64,000 nucleotides of DNA from Citrobacter telavivensis. Lineage in GTDB: Bacteria > Pseudomonadota > Gammaproteobacteria > Enterobacterales > Enterobacteriaceae. Shown here piece after piece: positions 32,692 through 43,350 of this stretch; the first letter of the stretch is position 1, and every line of letters starts with the position of its first letter. Location of the stretch: positions 744,001 to 808,000 of the forward strand of contig CP045205.1 of assembly GCA_009363175.1 (NCBI GenBank). The letters run 5' to 3'. The notes below the pieces were generated by a model. The model saw only the letters and a list, made by a program, of their open reading frames with translations. It had not been told where the DNA came from and did no database searches. The translations under genes and the position numbers were made by a program.

Positions 32692-34425
32692 TTACTGATT
32701 TCCTACCTGCTCGCCATACGGCAGGCTGTCGTAGTCAATCAGCGCATTTTTCTTGTACGGGTTGCCAATCCAGCGCGTCGTTTCTTTGAACTGCGGGCTG
32801 GTGAGGGAACGCGTCGGATCGAAACCGTCGTAGGTCAGGCCAGCTAAGTCGGACCAGGTGTGGATCAGTTCCGAACTGCTGTACTTACGATTCACATCCT
32901 GTGATAAATCACGCGGATGCGCGGCCTGCCATTTCTCTGAGGTCCACAGCAGGAACGGCACGGTATACATGTGACGCGTCGGGTTGTCCTCGTTGCGACC
33001 CTGTGTTTTGTGCGGCGGCGTGTCATACACCTCTTCACCATGGTCGGAGAAATAGAGCAGGAAACCGTTCGGATCGGTTGCTTTATAATCCTTAATCAGG
33101 CTCGCGACGACCTTGTCGTTATACAGGTTGGCGTTGTCGTAATCGTTATACGACTCCTGCTCTTCTGCGTTCAGGCCCGGCGGGAGATGATCGGTACTGC
33201 CGTCGAATTTACCCTGGTCTTCCGGGTAGCGGAATTTGTACTTAATGTGCGTGCCCAGCAGATGAACAATGATGAACTTTTTCGGTGCAGGATCGGCCAT
33301 GATTTTCTTAAATGGCGTCAGCACGTTAGTGTCATATTCGCGCGCGCTTTGCGTACGCTGCTGGTTCATATAGAACTGCTCGTCGGTCTGCTTAGAGAAG
33401 ACCGTCAGCATGGTGTTACGAGCGGTCATCGTCTGCTGGTTTGTGATCCAGTAGGTTTTGTATCCCGCCTGTTTCATCATGTTCATCAGCGACGGTTTCG
33501 TCAGATACAGGTCCGGGTTCTTCTCGTTCGCGAAGGTCAGCGCCTGTTGCAAGATTTCGATCGTGTAAGGGCGTGAGGTCACGACGTTATTAAACACGGT
33601 CAGATTCGGGTCTGACTTATGCAATTCGTCCAGTTCCGGTGTGGTTTCACGCGGATAACCGTACAGACTCATGCGGCCACGCTGGGTAGACTCGCCAATT
33701 ACCAGCACCAGCGTGCGCGGTGCGTCGCCGGAGTTGTCTTTAAAATTGGTCAGCGGAGGCAGAGCGTGGTTCTGGCTCAACAGGTTGTTGAGTGAGGTCA
33801 ACTGGCGCTGATACTGATAATACCCAATGACAAACTGCCACGGCGCGGCCGGTTCCATACGCGAGGAGAGGCCGCTTAGCGTCTTCTCATACGGTGAGTT
33901 GCCAAACGCAGAACGAACCACAAACGGGTTCAGGATCAGTCCGTATAGCAACGCAAAAGAGACGAGCCAACGCCAGCGTCCGGGAATATAGACGGGGCGC
34001 AGTCGCGTCCAGAGAAATACGGCGACAACGGTATAAGCCAGCGCAATGGCGATGATCTTCAGACTGAAGTACTGGCTCAGGTATTCGCTGGCTTCGTTGG
34101 CATTGGTCTCAAACATCACGAACAGGACGCTTTGCGAAAACTCTTGTCCGTAGATGACGTAATAACAGAGCGTGGCCAGCGACGTGGCCCACAACACGAC
34201 GCCCACCACCGCAGCAATAATGCGGGTTCGGTTGGGAAACAGGAAAATCGGGATCAGCCAAAGGGAGCTGTAAAGCAATGAGTCACGCAGCCCGTTGGTG
34301 CCGCTGAAACCCGTAACTAAAATAATGGCCTGTAGTAAGGTGGAAAAAAACCAAAAATAGAGAAGCGCCCAACCAAGGGCTTTCCAGCTAAATGATGGCG
34401 TAGACTGGAGGGTTGTGGATTGCAT
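32692..34425 (-). CDS. eptC: LPS-core phosphoethanolamine transferase EptC (CptA)
   Basis: 577 residues, as in E. coli. It transfers phosphoethanolamine to heptose I of the lipopolysaccharide core. Five N-terminal membrane segments (about residues 10-190) are followed by a periplasmic alkaline-phosphatase/sulfatase-like domain. The nucleophile Thr lies in VIGESTQRGRMSLYGY, and the metal-binding LYFSDHGEEVYD is conserved. A single gene with its own terminator. Confidence 0.95.
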   Translation of the reverse strand: MQSTTLQSTPSFSWKALGWALLYFWFFSTLLQAIILVTGFSGTNGLRDSLLYSSLWLIPIFLFPNRTRIIAAVVGVVLWATSLATLCYYVIYGQEFSQSVLFVMFETNANEASEYLSQYFSLKIIAIALAYTVVAVFLWTRLRPVYIPGRWRWLVSFALLYGLILNPFVVRSAFGNSPYEKTLSGLSSRMEPAAPWQFVIGYYQYQRQLTSLNNLLSQNHALPPLTNFKDNSGDAPRTLVLVIGESTQRGRMSLYGYPRETTPELDELHKSDPNLTVFNNVVTSRPYTIEILQQALTFANEKNPDLYLTKPSLMNMMKQAGYKTYWITNQQTMTARNTMLTVFSKQTDEQFYMNQQRTQSAREYDTNVLTPFKKIMADPAPKKFIIVHLLGTHIKYKFRYPEDQGKFDGSTDHLPPGLNAEEQESYNDYDNANLYNDKVVASLIKDYKATDPNGFLLYFSDHGEEVYDTPPHKTQGRNEDNPTRHMYTVPFLLWTSEKWQAAHPRDLSQDVNRKYSSSELIHTWSDLAGLTYDGFDPTRSLTSPQFKETTRWIGNPYKKNALIDYDSLPYGEQVGNQ

Positions 34426-34588
34426 ATTGTCAGCCTGTCTTTAAACGTGGTGCCAAACGTAGCGACTAAACCTTAAGAGAATCTGAAGCATCGGCGCAAA
34501 GGCGCACGTTGCTCTGGAAAAATCTCACGGTGGAAAAAACAGACAGAAATATAGTGAATGTGCGGAGGTTATGACAGCAATATTTCAG

Positions 34589-34619
34589 CCCCCTCGCGCG
34601 CAATAGCACGAGAGGGGGG
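34589..34619. terminator. hairpin downstream of ppc
   Basis: A GC-rich inverted repeat (CCCCCTCG arm near 34590, CGAGAGGGGG arm near 34610) lies between the ppc stop and eptC. The minus-strand T-run is weak. Confidence 0.6.
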
Positions 34620-34631
34620 AAGAGGGTGAAA

Positions 34632-37283
34632 TTAGCCGGTATTACGCATACCTGCCGCCACGCCGGCAATGGTGACCATCAGCGCTTGTTCAACGCGAGG
34701 ATCGGGCTCTTTGCCCTGCAGTTCCGTCAGTCGTGAGCGGTGTAACAGCTCTGCCTGCAGAACGTTCAGCGGGTCGGTATAGATATTACGTAACTGAATA
34801 GACTCGGCAATCCACGGGAGATCGGCCATCAGGTGTGAGTCGTTGGCAATGGCCAGCACCACTTTGATGTCCTCTTCCAGCAGTTCGCGCAGTTCTTTGC
34901 CCAGCGGCCACAACTCTTTCGCCACCAGTCGCTGATCGTAATATTCCGCCAGCCACAGATCCGCTTTCGAGAACACCATTTCCAGCATGCCGAGGCGAGT
35001 GGAGAAGAACGGCCAGTCGCGACACATCGCTTCCAGTTCGCTCTGCTTACCATCTTCAACCACTTTCTGCAGCGCGGTACCGGCACCCAGCCAGGCTGGC
35101 AGCATCAGGCGGTTCTGGGTCCAGGCGAAGATCCACGGAATGGCGCGCAGGGATTCTACACCGCCGGTCGGGCGACGTTTCGCCGGACGTGAGCCGAGCG
35201 GCAGTTTACCCAGTTCCTGTTCTGGCGTTGCGGAGCGGAAGTACGGGACAAAGTCTTTGTTTTCACGAACATAACCACGGTATACGTCACAGGAGATGAC
35301 CGAGAGTTCGTCCATGATATGACACCAGGCGTCTTTCGGCTCCGGCGGCGGCAGCAGGTTCGCTTCCAGAATCGCACTGGTGTACAGCGACAGACTGCTA
35401 ACGGTGACTTCTGGCAGGCCGTATTTGAAGCGGATCATTTCGCCCTGTTCGGTCACGCGCAGACCGCCTTTCAGGCTGCCCGGCGGTTGTGAAAGCAATG
35501 CCGCATGGGCTGGCGCGCCCCCGCGACCGATGGAGCCGCCGCGACCGTGGAACAGCGTCAGCTCGATACCCGCTTTCTCGCAGGTTTTAATCAACGCATC
35601 CTGCGCCTGATACTGCGCCCAGGAGGCGGCCATCACGCCGGCGTCTTTTGCCGAGTCGGAATAGCCAATCATCACCATCTGCTTGCCCTGAATCAGACCG
35701 CGATACCAGTCGATGTTCAGCAGTTGGGTCATCACGTCGTCGGCATTGTTCAGGTCGTCGAGGGTTTCGAACAGCGGCGCAACCGGCATAGCGAAGCCAA
35801 TTCCAGCCTCTTTCAGCAGCAGATGCACGGCCAGCACGTCGGACGGCGTTTTTGCCATCGAGATAACGTAGGCGGCAATTGAACCTTTCGGCGCTTCGGC
35901 AATGACCTTACAGGTATCGAGCACTTCGCGAGTGTCATTGCTCGGTTCCCAGTTGCGCGGCAGCAGCGGGCGTTTGGAGTTCAGTTCGCGGATCAGGAAG
36001 GCCTGTTTGTCCGCTTCTGACCAGCTTTCGTAGTCCCCGATGCCGAGGTAACGGGTCAGTTCACCCAGCGCTTCGGTGTGGCGGGTACTTTCCTGACGGA
36101 TATCAATACGGACCAGCGGAACGCCAAAACATTTCACGCGACGCAGGGTGTCGAGCAGTTCACCGTTGGCGATAATGCCCATGCCGCAGGCTTGTAGCGA
36201 CCGGTAGCAGGCGTACAGCGGTTCCCACAGCTGTTCGTTTTGCGTCAGCAGACCTGCTGGTTTCGGCAGCTTCTCGCCTTTGAGGCGCGCTTCCAGCCAG
36301 GCCTGGGTTGCCATCAGGCGTGCGCGCAGGTTTTTCATCAGATAGCGGTAAGGCTCCGATGCGCCTTCTTCACCGACCATTGCTAACAGTTCCGGCGTGG
36401 CATTGACCATCGACAGTTCAGAAACCAGAACATGAATATCTTTCAGGAACAGATCGGTCGCTTTCCAGCGACTTAGCAGCAGAACGTGGCGGGTGATATC
36501 CGCGGTTACATTTGGGTTGCCGTCACGGTCGCCGCCCATCCACGAGGTGAAACGTACGGGAACGAAATCAACGGGTAACTGGTAACCCAGATTCTCTTCC
36601 AGCTGTTCGTTTAGTTCGCGTAAATAGTTCGGAACCCCCTGCCACAGGCTGTTCTCGACCACCGCGAAGCCCCATTTGGCTTCATCAACCGGGCTTGGGC
36701 GCAGCTTACGAATTTCATCGGTGTGCCAGGACTGTGCAATCAGTTGGCGCAGACGGCGCATCAGCTGGTGGCGTTCGTACTCAACGATATCTTTGTTATC
36801 GAGTTGCTTCAGACAGGCGTTAATTTCGCCCATTTTATGGATCAGCGTGCGACGGGTGATTTCCGTCGGATGTGCGGTCAATACCAGTTCCAGAGACAAC
36901 GACTCCACCGCTTTTTTGATGATGGCGTCGTTCAGATCCGGCTGGTTTTTCAGTTTACGCAGGGTGCGGGCAATCACTTCCGGGTTGCTGGCGCCTTCGC
37001 CTTTTGGCGAACTGCTGTGATATTGCTCGGCGGTGTTGGCCAGGTTCAGGAACTGGCTAAACGCGCGTGCGACCGGCAGCAGCTCGTCATTCGACAGATT
37101 TTGTAACGTGGTGAGTAACTCCTGGCGATGAGCTTCATTGCCAGCGCGCGAGGATTTAGACAGCTTACGGATTGTTTCTACGCGATCAAGAATGTTCTCT
37201 CCCAGCGCATCCTTGATGGTTTCTCCCAGCACTTTGCCGAGCATACTGACATTACTACGCAACGCGGAATATTGTTCGTTCAT
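34632..37283 (-). CDS. ppc: phosphoenolpyruvate carboxylase
   Basis: 883 residues, as in E. coli. It carboxylates PEP to oxaloacetate to refill the TCA cycle and is activated by acetyl-CoA and inhibited by aspartate. Catalytic His138 lies in [12 protein letters not shown], the Arg-rich loop in [14 protein letters not shown] (about 577-590), and the C-terminal Met-Arg-Asn-Thr-Gly tail is intact. I chose the ATG at 37283, eight codons into the open frame, as in E. coli. An ERIC-like element lies only 32 bases upstream. Confidence 0.98.
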   Translation of the reverse strand: MNEQYSALRSNVSMLGKVLGETIKDALGENILDRVETIRKLSKSSRAGNEAHRQELLTTLQNLSNDELLPVARAFSQFLNLANTAEQYHSSSPKGEGASNPEVIARTLRKLKNQPDLNDAIIKKAVESLSLELVLTAHPTEITRRTLIHKMGEINACLKQLDNKDIVEYERHQLMRRLRQLIAQSWHTDEIRKLRPSPVDEAKWGFAVVENSLWQGVPNYLRELNEQLEENLGYQLPVDFVPVRFTSWMGGDRDGNPNVTADITRHVLLLSRWKATDLFLKDIHVLVSELSMVNATPELLAMVGEEGASEPYRYLMKNLRARLMATQAWLEARLKGEKLPKPAGLLTQNEQLWEPLYACYRSLQACGMGIIANGELLDTLRRVKCFGVPLVRIDIRQESTRHTEALGELTRYLGIGDYESWSEADKQAFLIRELNSKRPLLPRNWEPSNDTREVLDTCKVIAEAPKGSIAAYVISMAKTPSDVLAVHLLLKEAGIGFAMPVAPLFETLDDLNNADDVMTQLLNIDWYRGLIQGKQMVMIGYSDSAKDAGVMAASWAQYQAQDALIKTCEKAGIELTLFHGRGGSIGRGGAPAHAALLSQPPGSLKGGLRVTEQGEMIRFKYGLPEVTVSSLSLYTSAILEANLLPPPEPKDAWCHIMDELSVISCDVYRGYVRENKDFVPYFRSATPEQELGKLPLGSRPAKRRPTGGVESLRAIPWIFAWTQNRLMLPAWLGAGTALQKVVEDGKQSELEAMCRDWPFFSTRLGMLEMVFSKADLWLAEYYDQRLVAKELWPLGKELRELLEEDIKVVLAIANDSHLMADLPWIAESIQLRNIYTDPLNVLQAELLHRSRLTELQGKEPDPRVEQALMVTIAGVAAGMRNTG

Positions 37284-37314
37284 ATTAACCCAGACACCCC
37301 ATCTCATATGTTTT

Positions 37315-37435
37315 ACCCTTCGTCTTTCGCGCCGCAGATGCGTTGGCTGCGTTTGTGGACCCCGGTCACTTACTTAGGTAAGCTCCCGGGGCTCCACAAA
37401 CTTGCCGCCTTCCTGCAACACGAAATACTGTGGGT
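37315..37435. repeat. ERIC-like (IRU) palindromic element
   Basis: About 121 bases with the characteristic core: GTGGACCCCGG, then TCACTTACTTAGGTAAGC, then CCCGGGGCTCCAC. This resembles the ERIC core with its CTTAC/GTAAG-type centre. Outer arms (ACCC, TTCG and GCAG at the left, CTGC, CGAA and GGGT at the right) are symmetric. It lies in the leader of ppc. Confidence 0.75.
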
Positions 37436-37640
37436 TTGAGTCCTGTGATCAGGACATTTGTTAATTCATCTCACTTTATAAAGCCACGTAAAAAACCATT
37501 CGTCAATTGCGGCGAAATCGCTTCAGCAAACGAATAAATGTCGATAATTTACGAAATTTAATTCACTTTGCGGCAGATAAGTATTACTTATGGAATTGTG
37601 ACAAAAGTCACTCTCCGGTGTTACCGGAGAGTGATGGAGG
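37436..37640 (-). promoter_or_regulatory. ppc upstream region
   Basis: The rest of the 357-base ppc-argE gap. On the minus strand TTGACG (37501-37506) and TATAAA (37475-37480) are the best promoter-like hexamers, but their 20-base spacing is poor. An inverted repeat TCCTGTGATCAGGA at 37441-37454 is visible. No gene is present. Confidence 0.35.
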
Positions 37641-38792
37641 TCAGTGCCAGCAGAAATGATGAACAACCTGGGTAATCAGTTCACGCGTCGGTTTGATGAA
37701 CCGGGTTTCCAGATATTCATCCGGCTGGTGCGCCTGATTGATAGAGCCCGGGCCCAACACCAGCGTCGGACACAGGGTCTGAATAAACGGCGCTTCGGTA
37801 CAGTAGTTCACCACATCGGTTTTCTCGCCCAGCAGTTTCTCCACTACTTCAACCAACTGATGGTCTGGCGGACATTCGTAGCCCGGGATCGGCGGATGCA
37901 GTTCGGCAACGGTCAGCCGACCCGGCCAGCGTTCGCTCACCGGTGCCAGGGCTTCTGTCAGCAGGCCATCCAGATCGCCCAGCGTCATGCCCGGCAGCGG
38001 GCGGATATCCATATGCAGTTCACAGCAGGCGCAAATGCGGTTCGAGGCATCGCCACCGTGCAGACTGCCCAGATTCAGGGTGGGATACGGCACGGTGAAG
38101 GCATCGTAGTGATAACGTTCCTTTAGGGTGTCGCGCAGTTGCATAATGCGACCAATGGCGTCGTGCATCAGTTCGATAGCGTTCACGCCGCGCGCCGGAT
38201 CGCTGGAGTGACCGGACTGGCCCATCACCCGTACTGCCGTTGAGATATGGCCTTTGTGCGCGCGAATCGGTTGTAGCGACGTGGGCTCACCGATGATCGC
38301 GCAATCGGGGCGAATCGCCGTGTTTTCTGAGAAGTAACGCGCGCCCGCCATGCTGGTCTCTTCATCTGCCGTCGCCAGGATGTAGAGCGGCTTTTTCAGT
38401 TGTGTCACATCAACGTCGCGAAGCGCGTCGAGAATAAAAGCGAAGAAGCCCTTCATGTCTGCCGTGCCCAGACCGTAGAGCTTGTTGTCATGCTCGGTGA
38501 GGGTGAAGGGATCGCGCGTCCAGCGCCCATCGTCAAACGGCACGGTGTCGGTATGACCCGTCAGCAGCAGGCCGCCCGCGCCCTGTCCGGTGCTGGCCAG
38601 CAGATTGAATTTATTGCGGGTTCCCGGGACCGGTTGAATCTCAACGTTAAAACCGAGATCGCTGAACCAACCCGCCAGCAGATTGATTAAAGACTCATTG
38701 CTTTGATCCAGCGCTTCTTCGGTAGCGCTGATGGACGGCGTGGCAATCAGCGCGCGGTAGATCTCGATAAATGGCGGTAAGTTCATTTTCAT
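37641..38792 (-). CDS. argE: acetylornithine deacetylase ArgE
   Basis: 383 residues, as in E. coli. A zinc-dependent M20 amidohydrolase that removes acetyl from N-acetylornithine in arginine synthesis. Metal ligands lie in [22 protein letters not shown] and the C-terminal [14 protein letters not shown] chose the ATG at 38792 (MKMNLPPF) with AAGGTG upstream. The open frame extends three codons to a GTG. It is divergent from argCBH. Confidence 0.97.
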   Translation of the reverse strand: MKMNLPPFIEIYRALIATPSISATEEALDQSNESLINLLAGWFSDLGFNVEIQPVPGTRNKFNLLASTGQGAGGLLLTGHTDTVPFDDGRWTRDPFTLTEHDNKLYGLGTADMKGFFAFILDALRDVDVTQLKKPLYILATADEETSMAGARYFSENTAIRPDCAIIGEPTSLQPIRAHKGHISTAVRVMGQSGHSSDPARGVNAIELMHDAIGRIMQLRDTLKERYHYDAFTVPYPTLNLGSLHGGDASNRICACCELHMDIRPLPGMTLGDLDGLLTEALAPVSERWPGRLTVAELHPPIPGYECPPDHQLVEVVEKLLGEKTDVVNYCTEAPFIQTLCPTLVLGPGSINQAHQPDEYLETRFIKPTRELITQVVHHFCWH

Positions 38793-38814
38793 TGTTGACA
38801 CACCTTAGGTCGTG

Positions 38815-38857
38815 ATAGTATCAATATTCATGCAATAAATGTGCATAAAAATACATT
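38815..38857. promoter_or_regulatory. ARG boxes between argE and argC
   Basis: Two sequences close to the 18-bp ArgR box lie in the 88-base divergent gap: 38815-38832 (containing ATATTCATG) and 38840-38857 (TGTGCATAAAAATACATT). They match the position of the E. coli argECBH operator, where arginine-bound ArgR represses both directions. Confidence 0.8.
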
Positions 38858-38880
38858 AACGTTGAGCATAAAGGAACCTG

Positions 38881-39885
38881 ATGTTGAATACGCTGATTGT
38901 AGGCGCTAGCGGTTATGCGGGCGCAGAGCTTGTAAGCTACGTGAATCGCCACCCCCATATGACCATAACCGCTTTGACCGTCTCAGCGCAAAGCAATGAT
39001 GCGGGAAAGTTAATTTCTGATTTGCATCCACAGCTTAAAGGCATTGTCGATCTGCCGTTGCAGCCGATGTCCGATATCAGCGAGTTTACCGACGGCGTGG
39101 ATGTGGTGTTTTTAGCCACCGCCCACGAAGTCAGCCATGACCTGGCGCCGCAATTTCTGGCCGCCGGTTGCGTCGTTTTCGACCTGTCCGGTGCCTTCCG
39201 TGTGAACGATGCCGGGTTCTACGAAAAATACTATGGTTTCACCCATCAGCACCCTGACCTGCTTGAGCAGGCGGTGTACGGCCTGGCGGAGTGGAGCGCC
39301 GACAAGCTGAAAGAGGCGAATCTGATTGCGGTGCCGGGGTGCTATCCCACGGCGGCGCAACTCTCTCTTAAGCCGCTGATCGACGCCGGGTTGCTGGATT
39401 TGGCGCAATGGCCGGTGATTAACGCGACCAGCGGCGTGAGCGGGGCAGGACGTAAAGCGGCGCTGTCTAACAGTTTCTGCGAAGTGAGCCTGCAACCGTA
39501 TGGCGTGTTTACCCATCGTCATCAGCCGGAGATTGCCACCCATCTGGGGACCGAGGTGATTTTCACGCCTCATCTGGGTAATTTTCCGCGTGGGATTCTG
39601 GAAACGATCACCTGTCGGCTGCAGCCGGGCGTGACGCATGCGCAGGTCGCTCAGGTATTACAGCAGGCGTATGGTGATAAACCGCTGGTGCGTCTGTATG
39701 ACAAAGGCGTTCCGGCGCTGAAGAATGTCGTTGGGCTGCCGTTCTGCGATATCGGTTTCGCCGTGCAGGGTGAACATTTGATTGTGGTGGCTACCGAAGA
39801 TAACTTGTTGAAAGGCGCCGCCGCACAGGCAGTGCAGTGCGCTAATATTCGTTTCGGCTTTGCTGAAACGCAGTCTCTTATTTAA
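38881..39885 (+). CDS. argC: N-acetyl-gamma-glutamyl-phosphate reductase ArgC
   Basis: 334 residues, as in E. coli. It reduces N-acetylglutamyl phosphate to the semialdehyde with NADPH. The nucleotide loop GASGYAGAE (8-16) and catalytic Cys154 in VPGCYPTAA are present. First gene of argCBH; argB starts seven bases after its stop. Confidence 0.98.
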   Translation: MLNTLIVGASGYAGAELVSYVNRHPHMTITALTVSAQSNDAGKLISDLHPQLKGIVDLPLQPMSDISEFTDGVDVVFLATAHEVSHDLAPQFLAAGCVVFDLSGAFRVNDAGFYEKYYGFTHQHPDLLEQAVYGLAEWSADKLKEANLIAVPGCYPTAAQLSLKPLIDAGLLDLAQWPVINATSGVSGAGRKAALSNSFCEVSLQPYGVFTHRHQPEIATHLGTEVIFTPHLGNFPRGILETITCRLQPGVTHAQVAQVLQQAYGDKPLVRLYDKGVPALKNVVGLPFCDIGFAVQGEHLIVVATEDNLLKGAAAQAVQCANIRFGFAETQSLI

Positions 39886-39892
39886 GGGTGCA

Positions 39893-40669
39893 ATGATGAG
39901 TCCATTAATTATCAAGCTGGGTGGCGTATTACTGGATAGCGAAGAGGCGCTGGAGCGTCTTTTTACCGCGCTGGTGAACTATCGTGAGTCGCATCAGCGT
40001 CCGCTGGTCATTGTGCACGGCGGCGGCTGCGTCGTCGATGAACTGATGAAAGGGCTTAACCTGCCGGTGAAAAAGAAAAACGGCCTGCGCGTGACGCCTG
40101 CCGACCAGATCGACATCATCACCGGTGCGCTGGCGGGGACGGCAAACAAAACGTTGCTGGCCTGGGCGAAGAAGCATCACATTGCCTCCGTTGGTCTGTA
40201 TCTTGGCGATGGCGATAGCGTAAACGTGACTCAGCTCGACGAAGAGCTTGGCCACGTTGGACTGGCGCAGCCGGGTTCGCCTGAGCTGATTAACACGCTG
40301 CTGGAAAAGGGTTTTCTGCCGGTGGTCAGCTCGATTGGGGTGACGGAAGAAGGGCAACTGATGAACGTGAACGCGGACCAGGCGGCGACGGCGCTGGCGG
40401 CGACGCTGGGCGCGGATTTGATCCTGCTCTCCGACGTGAGCGGGATTCTCGACGGTAAAGGTCAGCGCATTGCCGAAATGACCGCCGCGAAAGCGGAACA
40501 ACTGATCGACCAGGGTATCATTACGGATGGCATGATTGTGAAGGTAAATGCCGCGCTGGATGCCGCGCGTACGCTGGGACGTCCGGTGGATATCGCTTCC
40601 TGGCGTCATGCCGAGCAACTCCCGGCGCTGTTCAACGGCACGCCGATTGGTACGCGTATTCTGGCGTAA
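39893..40669 (+). CDS. argB: acetylglutamate kinase ArgB
   Basis: 258 residues. An amino-acid-kinase-fold enzyme that phosphorylates N-acetylglutamate. IIKLGGVLL (about 6-14) holds the conserved Lys8, and IVHGGG is the glycine loop near 42-47. It starts MM at 39893, as in E. coli, seven bases after argC. A pair of REP units separates it from argH. Confidence 0.97.
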   Translation: MMSPLIIKLGGVLLDSEEALERLFTALVNYRESHQRPLVIVHGGGCVVDELMKGLNLPVKKKNGLRVTPADQIDIITGALAGTANKTLLAWAKKHHIASVGLYLGDGDSVNVTQLDEELGHVGLAQPGSPELINTLLEKGFLPVVSSIGVTEEGQLMNVNADQAATALAATLGADLILLSDVSGILDGKGQRIAEMTAAKAEQLIDQGIITDGMIVKVNAALDAARTLGRPVDIASWRHAEQLPALFNGTPIGTRILA

Positions 40670-40678
40670 TGATTTTGT

Positions 40679-40754
40679 GCCCGATGGCGGCTACGCCTTA
40701 TCGGGCCTACGAAAACACAACCTGTAGACCGGATTAGCGCAGCGCCATCCGGCA
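40679..40754. repeat. pair of inverted REP units (BIME)
   Basis: One REP at 40679-40711 (GCCCGATGGCGGC opposite CTTATCGGGCCTACG) and a second in opposite orientation at about 40724-40754 (GTAGACCGGATTAGC opposite AGCGCCATCCGGCA). They lie between argB and argH, inside the operon. Confidence 0.85.
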
Positions 40755-40779
40755 ATTCAAGAATTTAAGGAAGCATGTT

Positions 40780-42153
40780 ATGGCACTTTGGGGTGGGCGT
40801 TTTACTCAGGCAGCAGATCAGCGGTTCAAACAGTTCAACGATTCGTTGCGCTTTGATTACCGTCTGGCGGAGCAGGATATTGTTGGCTCTGTCGCCTGGT
40901 CCAAAGCGTTAGTCACCGTTGGCGTGTTAACCGCTGACGAACAGCTTCAGCTCGAAGAAGCGCTGAACATTCTGCTGGAAGAGGTCCGCGCCAATCCTCA
41001 GCAGATTCTGCAAAGCGATGCCGAAGATATTCATAGCTGGGTGGAAGGCAAACTGATCGACAAAGTGGGTCAGTTAGGTAAAAAGCTACATACCGGGCGT
41101 AGCCGTAATGACCAGGTCGCCACCGATTTGAAACTGTGGTGCAAAGAGACGGTGACCGAACTGCTTACCGCGAATCGTCAGTTGCAAAGCGCGCTGGTCG
41201 AGACGGCGGAAAATAACCAGGATGCGGTAATGCCGGGGTATACCCATCTGCAGCGTGCGCAGCCGGTGACGTTTGCGCACTGGTGTCTGGCCTATGTCGA
41301 AATGCTGGTGCGTGATGAAAGTCGTTTGCAGGACGCGTTAAAACGTCTGGATGTGAGCCCATTAGGCTGTGGCGCCCTGGCGGGGACGGCGTATGAAATC
41401 GATCGTGAACAGCTGGCCGGCTGGCTGGGTTTTGCCTCGGCAACGCGGAACAGTCTGGACAGCGTTTCCGATCGTGACCATGTGCTGGAACTGCTGTCTG
41501 ACGCCGCTATCGGGATGGTGCATCTGTCGCGTTTTGCCGAAGACCTGATTTTCTTTAACACGGGTGAGGCGGGCTTTGTTGAGCTTTCCGATCGCGTGAC
41601 CTCCGGCTCGTCGCTGATGCCGCAGAAGAAAAACCCGGATGCGCTGGAGTTGATTCGCGGTAAATGTGGCCGTGTTCAGGGTGCATTGACCGGCATGATG
41701 ATGACGCTGAAGGGGCTGCCGCTGGCCTATAACAAAGACATGCAGGAAGACAAAGAAGGCCTGTTCGACGCGCTCGACACCTGGCTGGACTGCCTGCATA
41801 TGGCCGCGCTGGTACTGGACGGTATCCAGGTGAAACGTCCGCGTTGTCAGGAAGCCGCGCAGCAAGGTTATGCAAACGCCACCGAACTGGCGGATTATCT
41901 GGTCGCGAAAGGCGTTCCGTTCCGTGAAGCGCACCATATCGTGGGTGAAACGGTCGTTGAGGCGATTCGCCAGGGGAAACCGCTGGAAGATCTGCCGCTG
42001 GGCGACCTGCAGAAATTCAGTAGCGTCATCGGCGATGATGTGTATCCGATCCTCTCCCTGCAGTCGTGTCTGGACAAGCGCGCGGCGAAAGGCGGCGTGT
42101 CTCCTCAGCAGGTTGCGCAAGCGATCGGCTATGCGAAGGCGCGTCTGGCATAA
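40780..42153 (+). CDS. argH: argininosuccinate lyase ArgH
   Basis: 457 residues, as in E. coli. It cleaves argininosuccinate into arginine and fumarate, the last step of arginine synthesis. The fumarase/aspartase-family signature [12 protein letters not shown] is near residues 275-286 and [13 protein letters not shown] near 105-117. AAGGAAGC precedes the ATG. An intrinsic terminator follows, and then the accessory sugar island begins. Confidence 0.98.
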   Translation: MALWGGRFTQAADQRFKQFNDSLRFDYRLAEQDIVGSVAWSKALVTVGVLTADEQLQLEEALNILLEEVRANPQQILQSDAEDIHSWVEGKLIDKVGQLGKKLHTGRSRNDQVATDLKLWCKETVTELLTANRQLQSALVETAENNQDAVMPGYTHLQRAQPVTFAHWCLAYVEMLVRDESRLQDALKRLDVSPLGCGALAGTAYEIDREQLAGWLGFASATRNSLDSVSDRDHVLELLSDAAIGMVHLSRFAEDLIFFNTGEAGFVELSDRVTSGSSLMPQKKNPDALELIRGKCGRVQGALTGMMMTLKGLPLAYNKDMQEDKEGLFDALDTWLDCLHMAALVLDGIQVKRPRCQEAAQQGYANATELADYLVAKGVPFREAHHIVGETVVEAIRQGKPLEDLPLGDLQKFSSVIGDDVYPILSLQSCLDKRAAKGGVSPQQVAQAIGYAKARLA

Positions 42154-42172
42154 CGGTTATGCGGTTTCACTC

Positions 42173-42198
42173 AGCCTGGCGCGATGCCAGGCTTTTTT
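42173..42198 (+). terminator. argH terminator
   Basis: AGCCTGGC (42173-42180) and GCCAGGCT (42186-42193) with a five-base loop, then T residues. It is nearly the same as the terminator at 51332-51356 at the other end of the island. Confidence 0.92.
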
Positions 42199-42216
42199 AT
42201 GTCACTGCATCAGGCA

Positions 42217-42909
42217 TTACTGACCATAGTAGGCGTTCGCGCCGTGCTTCCTTAAAAAGTGCTTGTCCAACAATGTTTGCTGCATCGCGGTGAGATGGGG
42301 TTGCAGTTGCTGTGTGAACAAATTCATATACGCGATTTCTTCAAGCACAACGGCGTTATGCACGGCGTTGGCAGGATCGGTGCCCCAGGCAAAGGGGCCA
42401 TGACTGTTTACCAGTACGGCAGGAATATGGTTGGGCGCGATCCCTCGTTGTTTAAAGGTTTCAATAATGACGCTGCCGGTGTCGTATTCGTAACGTTCAT
42501 TGATTTCTTCATCCCGCATGGGGCGTGTACAAGGAATTGCGCCATAGAAATAATCAGCATGTGTTGTGCCCAGCGGCATTAAATCTTTTCCGGCCTGCGA
42601 CCAGATGGTCGCGTGGCGCGAATGGGTATGGACGATGCCGCCAATATCTGGAAAGGCGTGATACAGCGCCAGATGCGTGTCGGTATCCGATGACGGTTTT
42701 TTGTTCCCTTCGACAACCTTTCCACTGTGTATATCGACGACGACCATATCATCCAGACTCATATTGTCGTATTCGACACCGGAGGGTTTAATCACCATTA
42801 CCCCTTTTTCGCGATCAATTCCGCTGACATTTCCCCATGTAAAGGTGACCAGTTGATGAGCCGGCAAAGATAAATTAGCGGCCAGCACTTTTTTCTTCAG
42901 TGTATTCAT
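42217..42909 (-). CDS. L-ribulose-5-phosphate 4-epimerase (AraD/SgbE/UlaF family)
   Basis: 230 residues. A class II aldolase-fold epimerase that interconverts L-ribulose-5-phosphate and D-xylulose-5-phosphate using a bound metal. The family motifs are all visible: [15 protein letters not shown] near 20-34, PSSDTDTH near 72-79, the metal histidines in [11 protein letters not shown] near 89-99, and C-terminal [14 protein letters not shown]. It looks closest to E. coli SgbE (YiaS). AGGAG precedes the ATG at 42909. It is divergent from the DeoR regulator across 441 bases and would carry out the last step of the island's pathway. Confidence 0.93.
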   Translation of the reverse strand: MNTLKKKVLAANLSLPAHQLVTFTWGNVSGIDREKGVMVIKPSGVEYDNMSLDDMVVVDIHSGKVVEGNKKPSSDTDTHLALYHAFPDIGGIVHTHSRHATIWSQAGKDLMPLGTTHADYFYGAIPCTRPMRDEEINERYEYDTGSVIIETFKQRGIAPNHIPAVLVNSHGPFAWGTDPANAVHNAVVLEEIAYMNLFTQQLQPHLTAMQQTLLDKHFLRKHGANAYYGQ

Positions 42910-43350
42910 TCTTTACTCCTGAATTACCGTTTGCTTTTATAAAAAGCGGATTTTCTCTCGTTCTTTAATTGGCGCGGTTTGTAACGTTGTTATTTAAATT
43001 ACGCTGAATAAATAAGATGTAAAATTCATACAGATTCTTTGTGTTACCAAAACAACGAAAACGGTCAAATTCGGAACTAGTCGGGCATGTTTTTGTGTTT
43101 TATGAATGCCCGTAAATGACCGAATGGTGGTTTTCTTGTGGAAACAACAGAATAAAAGAGCGATGTTTTGTGATGTAGATTGGATTTCTTCATTGCTTTT
43201 TGCTTTTGTTGCAGTCGGATTTTTGGTTTTTGTCACGTTACAGTGTGTGTGATATTTCTGTAAAACGATCCTTGACACCACTCACTTTAATTTAGGGCAA
43301 AAAGATTAATGATAAACACATGATGAAATCGGTTTTCGTGGGTCGATATT
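42910..43350. promoter_or_regulatory. divergent control region of the pentose island
   Basis: A 441-base AT-rich gap with no credible gene. It holds a layered palindrome at 43070-43124: TTCGG, seven bases, CGGGCAT, a 17-base centre, ATGCCCG, seven bases, CCGAA. The exact symmetry of both arms and gaps suggests an operator for the DeoR-family protein or a transcribed hairpin. A TTGACA hexamer near 43273 lacks a good -10 partner. TGTGA half-sites are present, but no full CRP site was found. Confidence 0.5.

Noticed and set aside
42994..43281. 95-residue minus-strand open frame in the island control region
   Set aside because: Low-complexity composition, no ribosome-binding site, and it spans the palindromic operator-like region.
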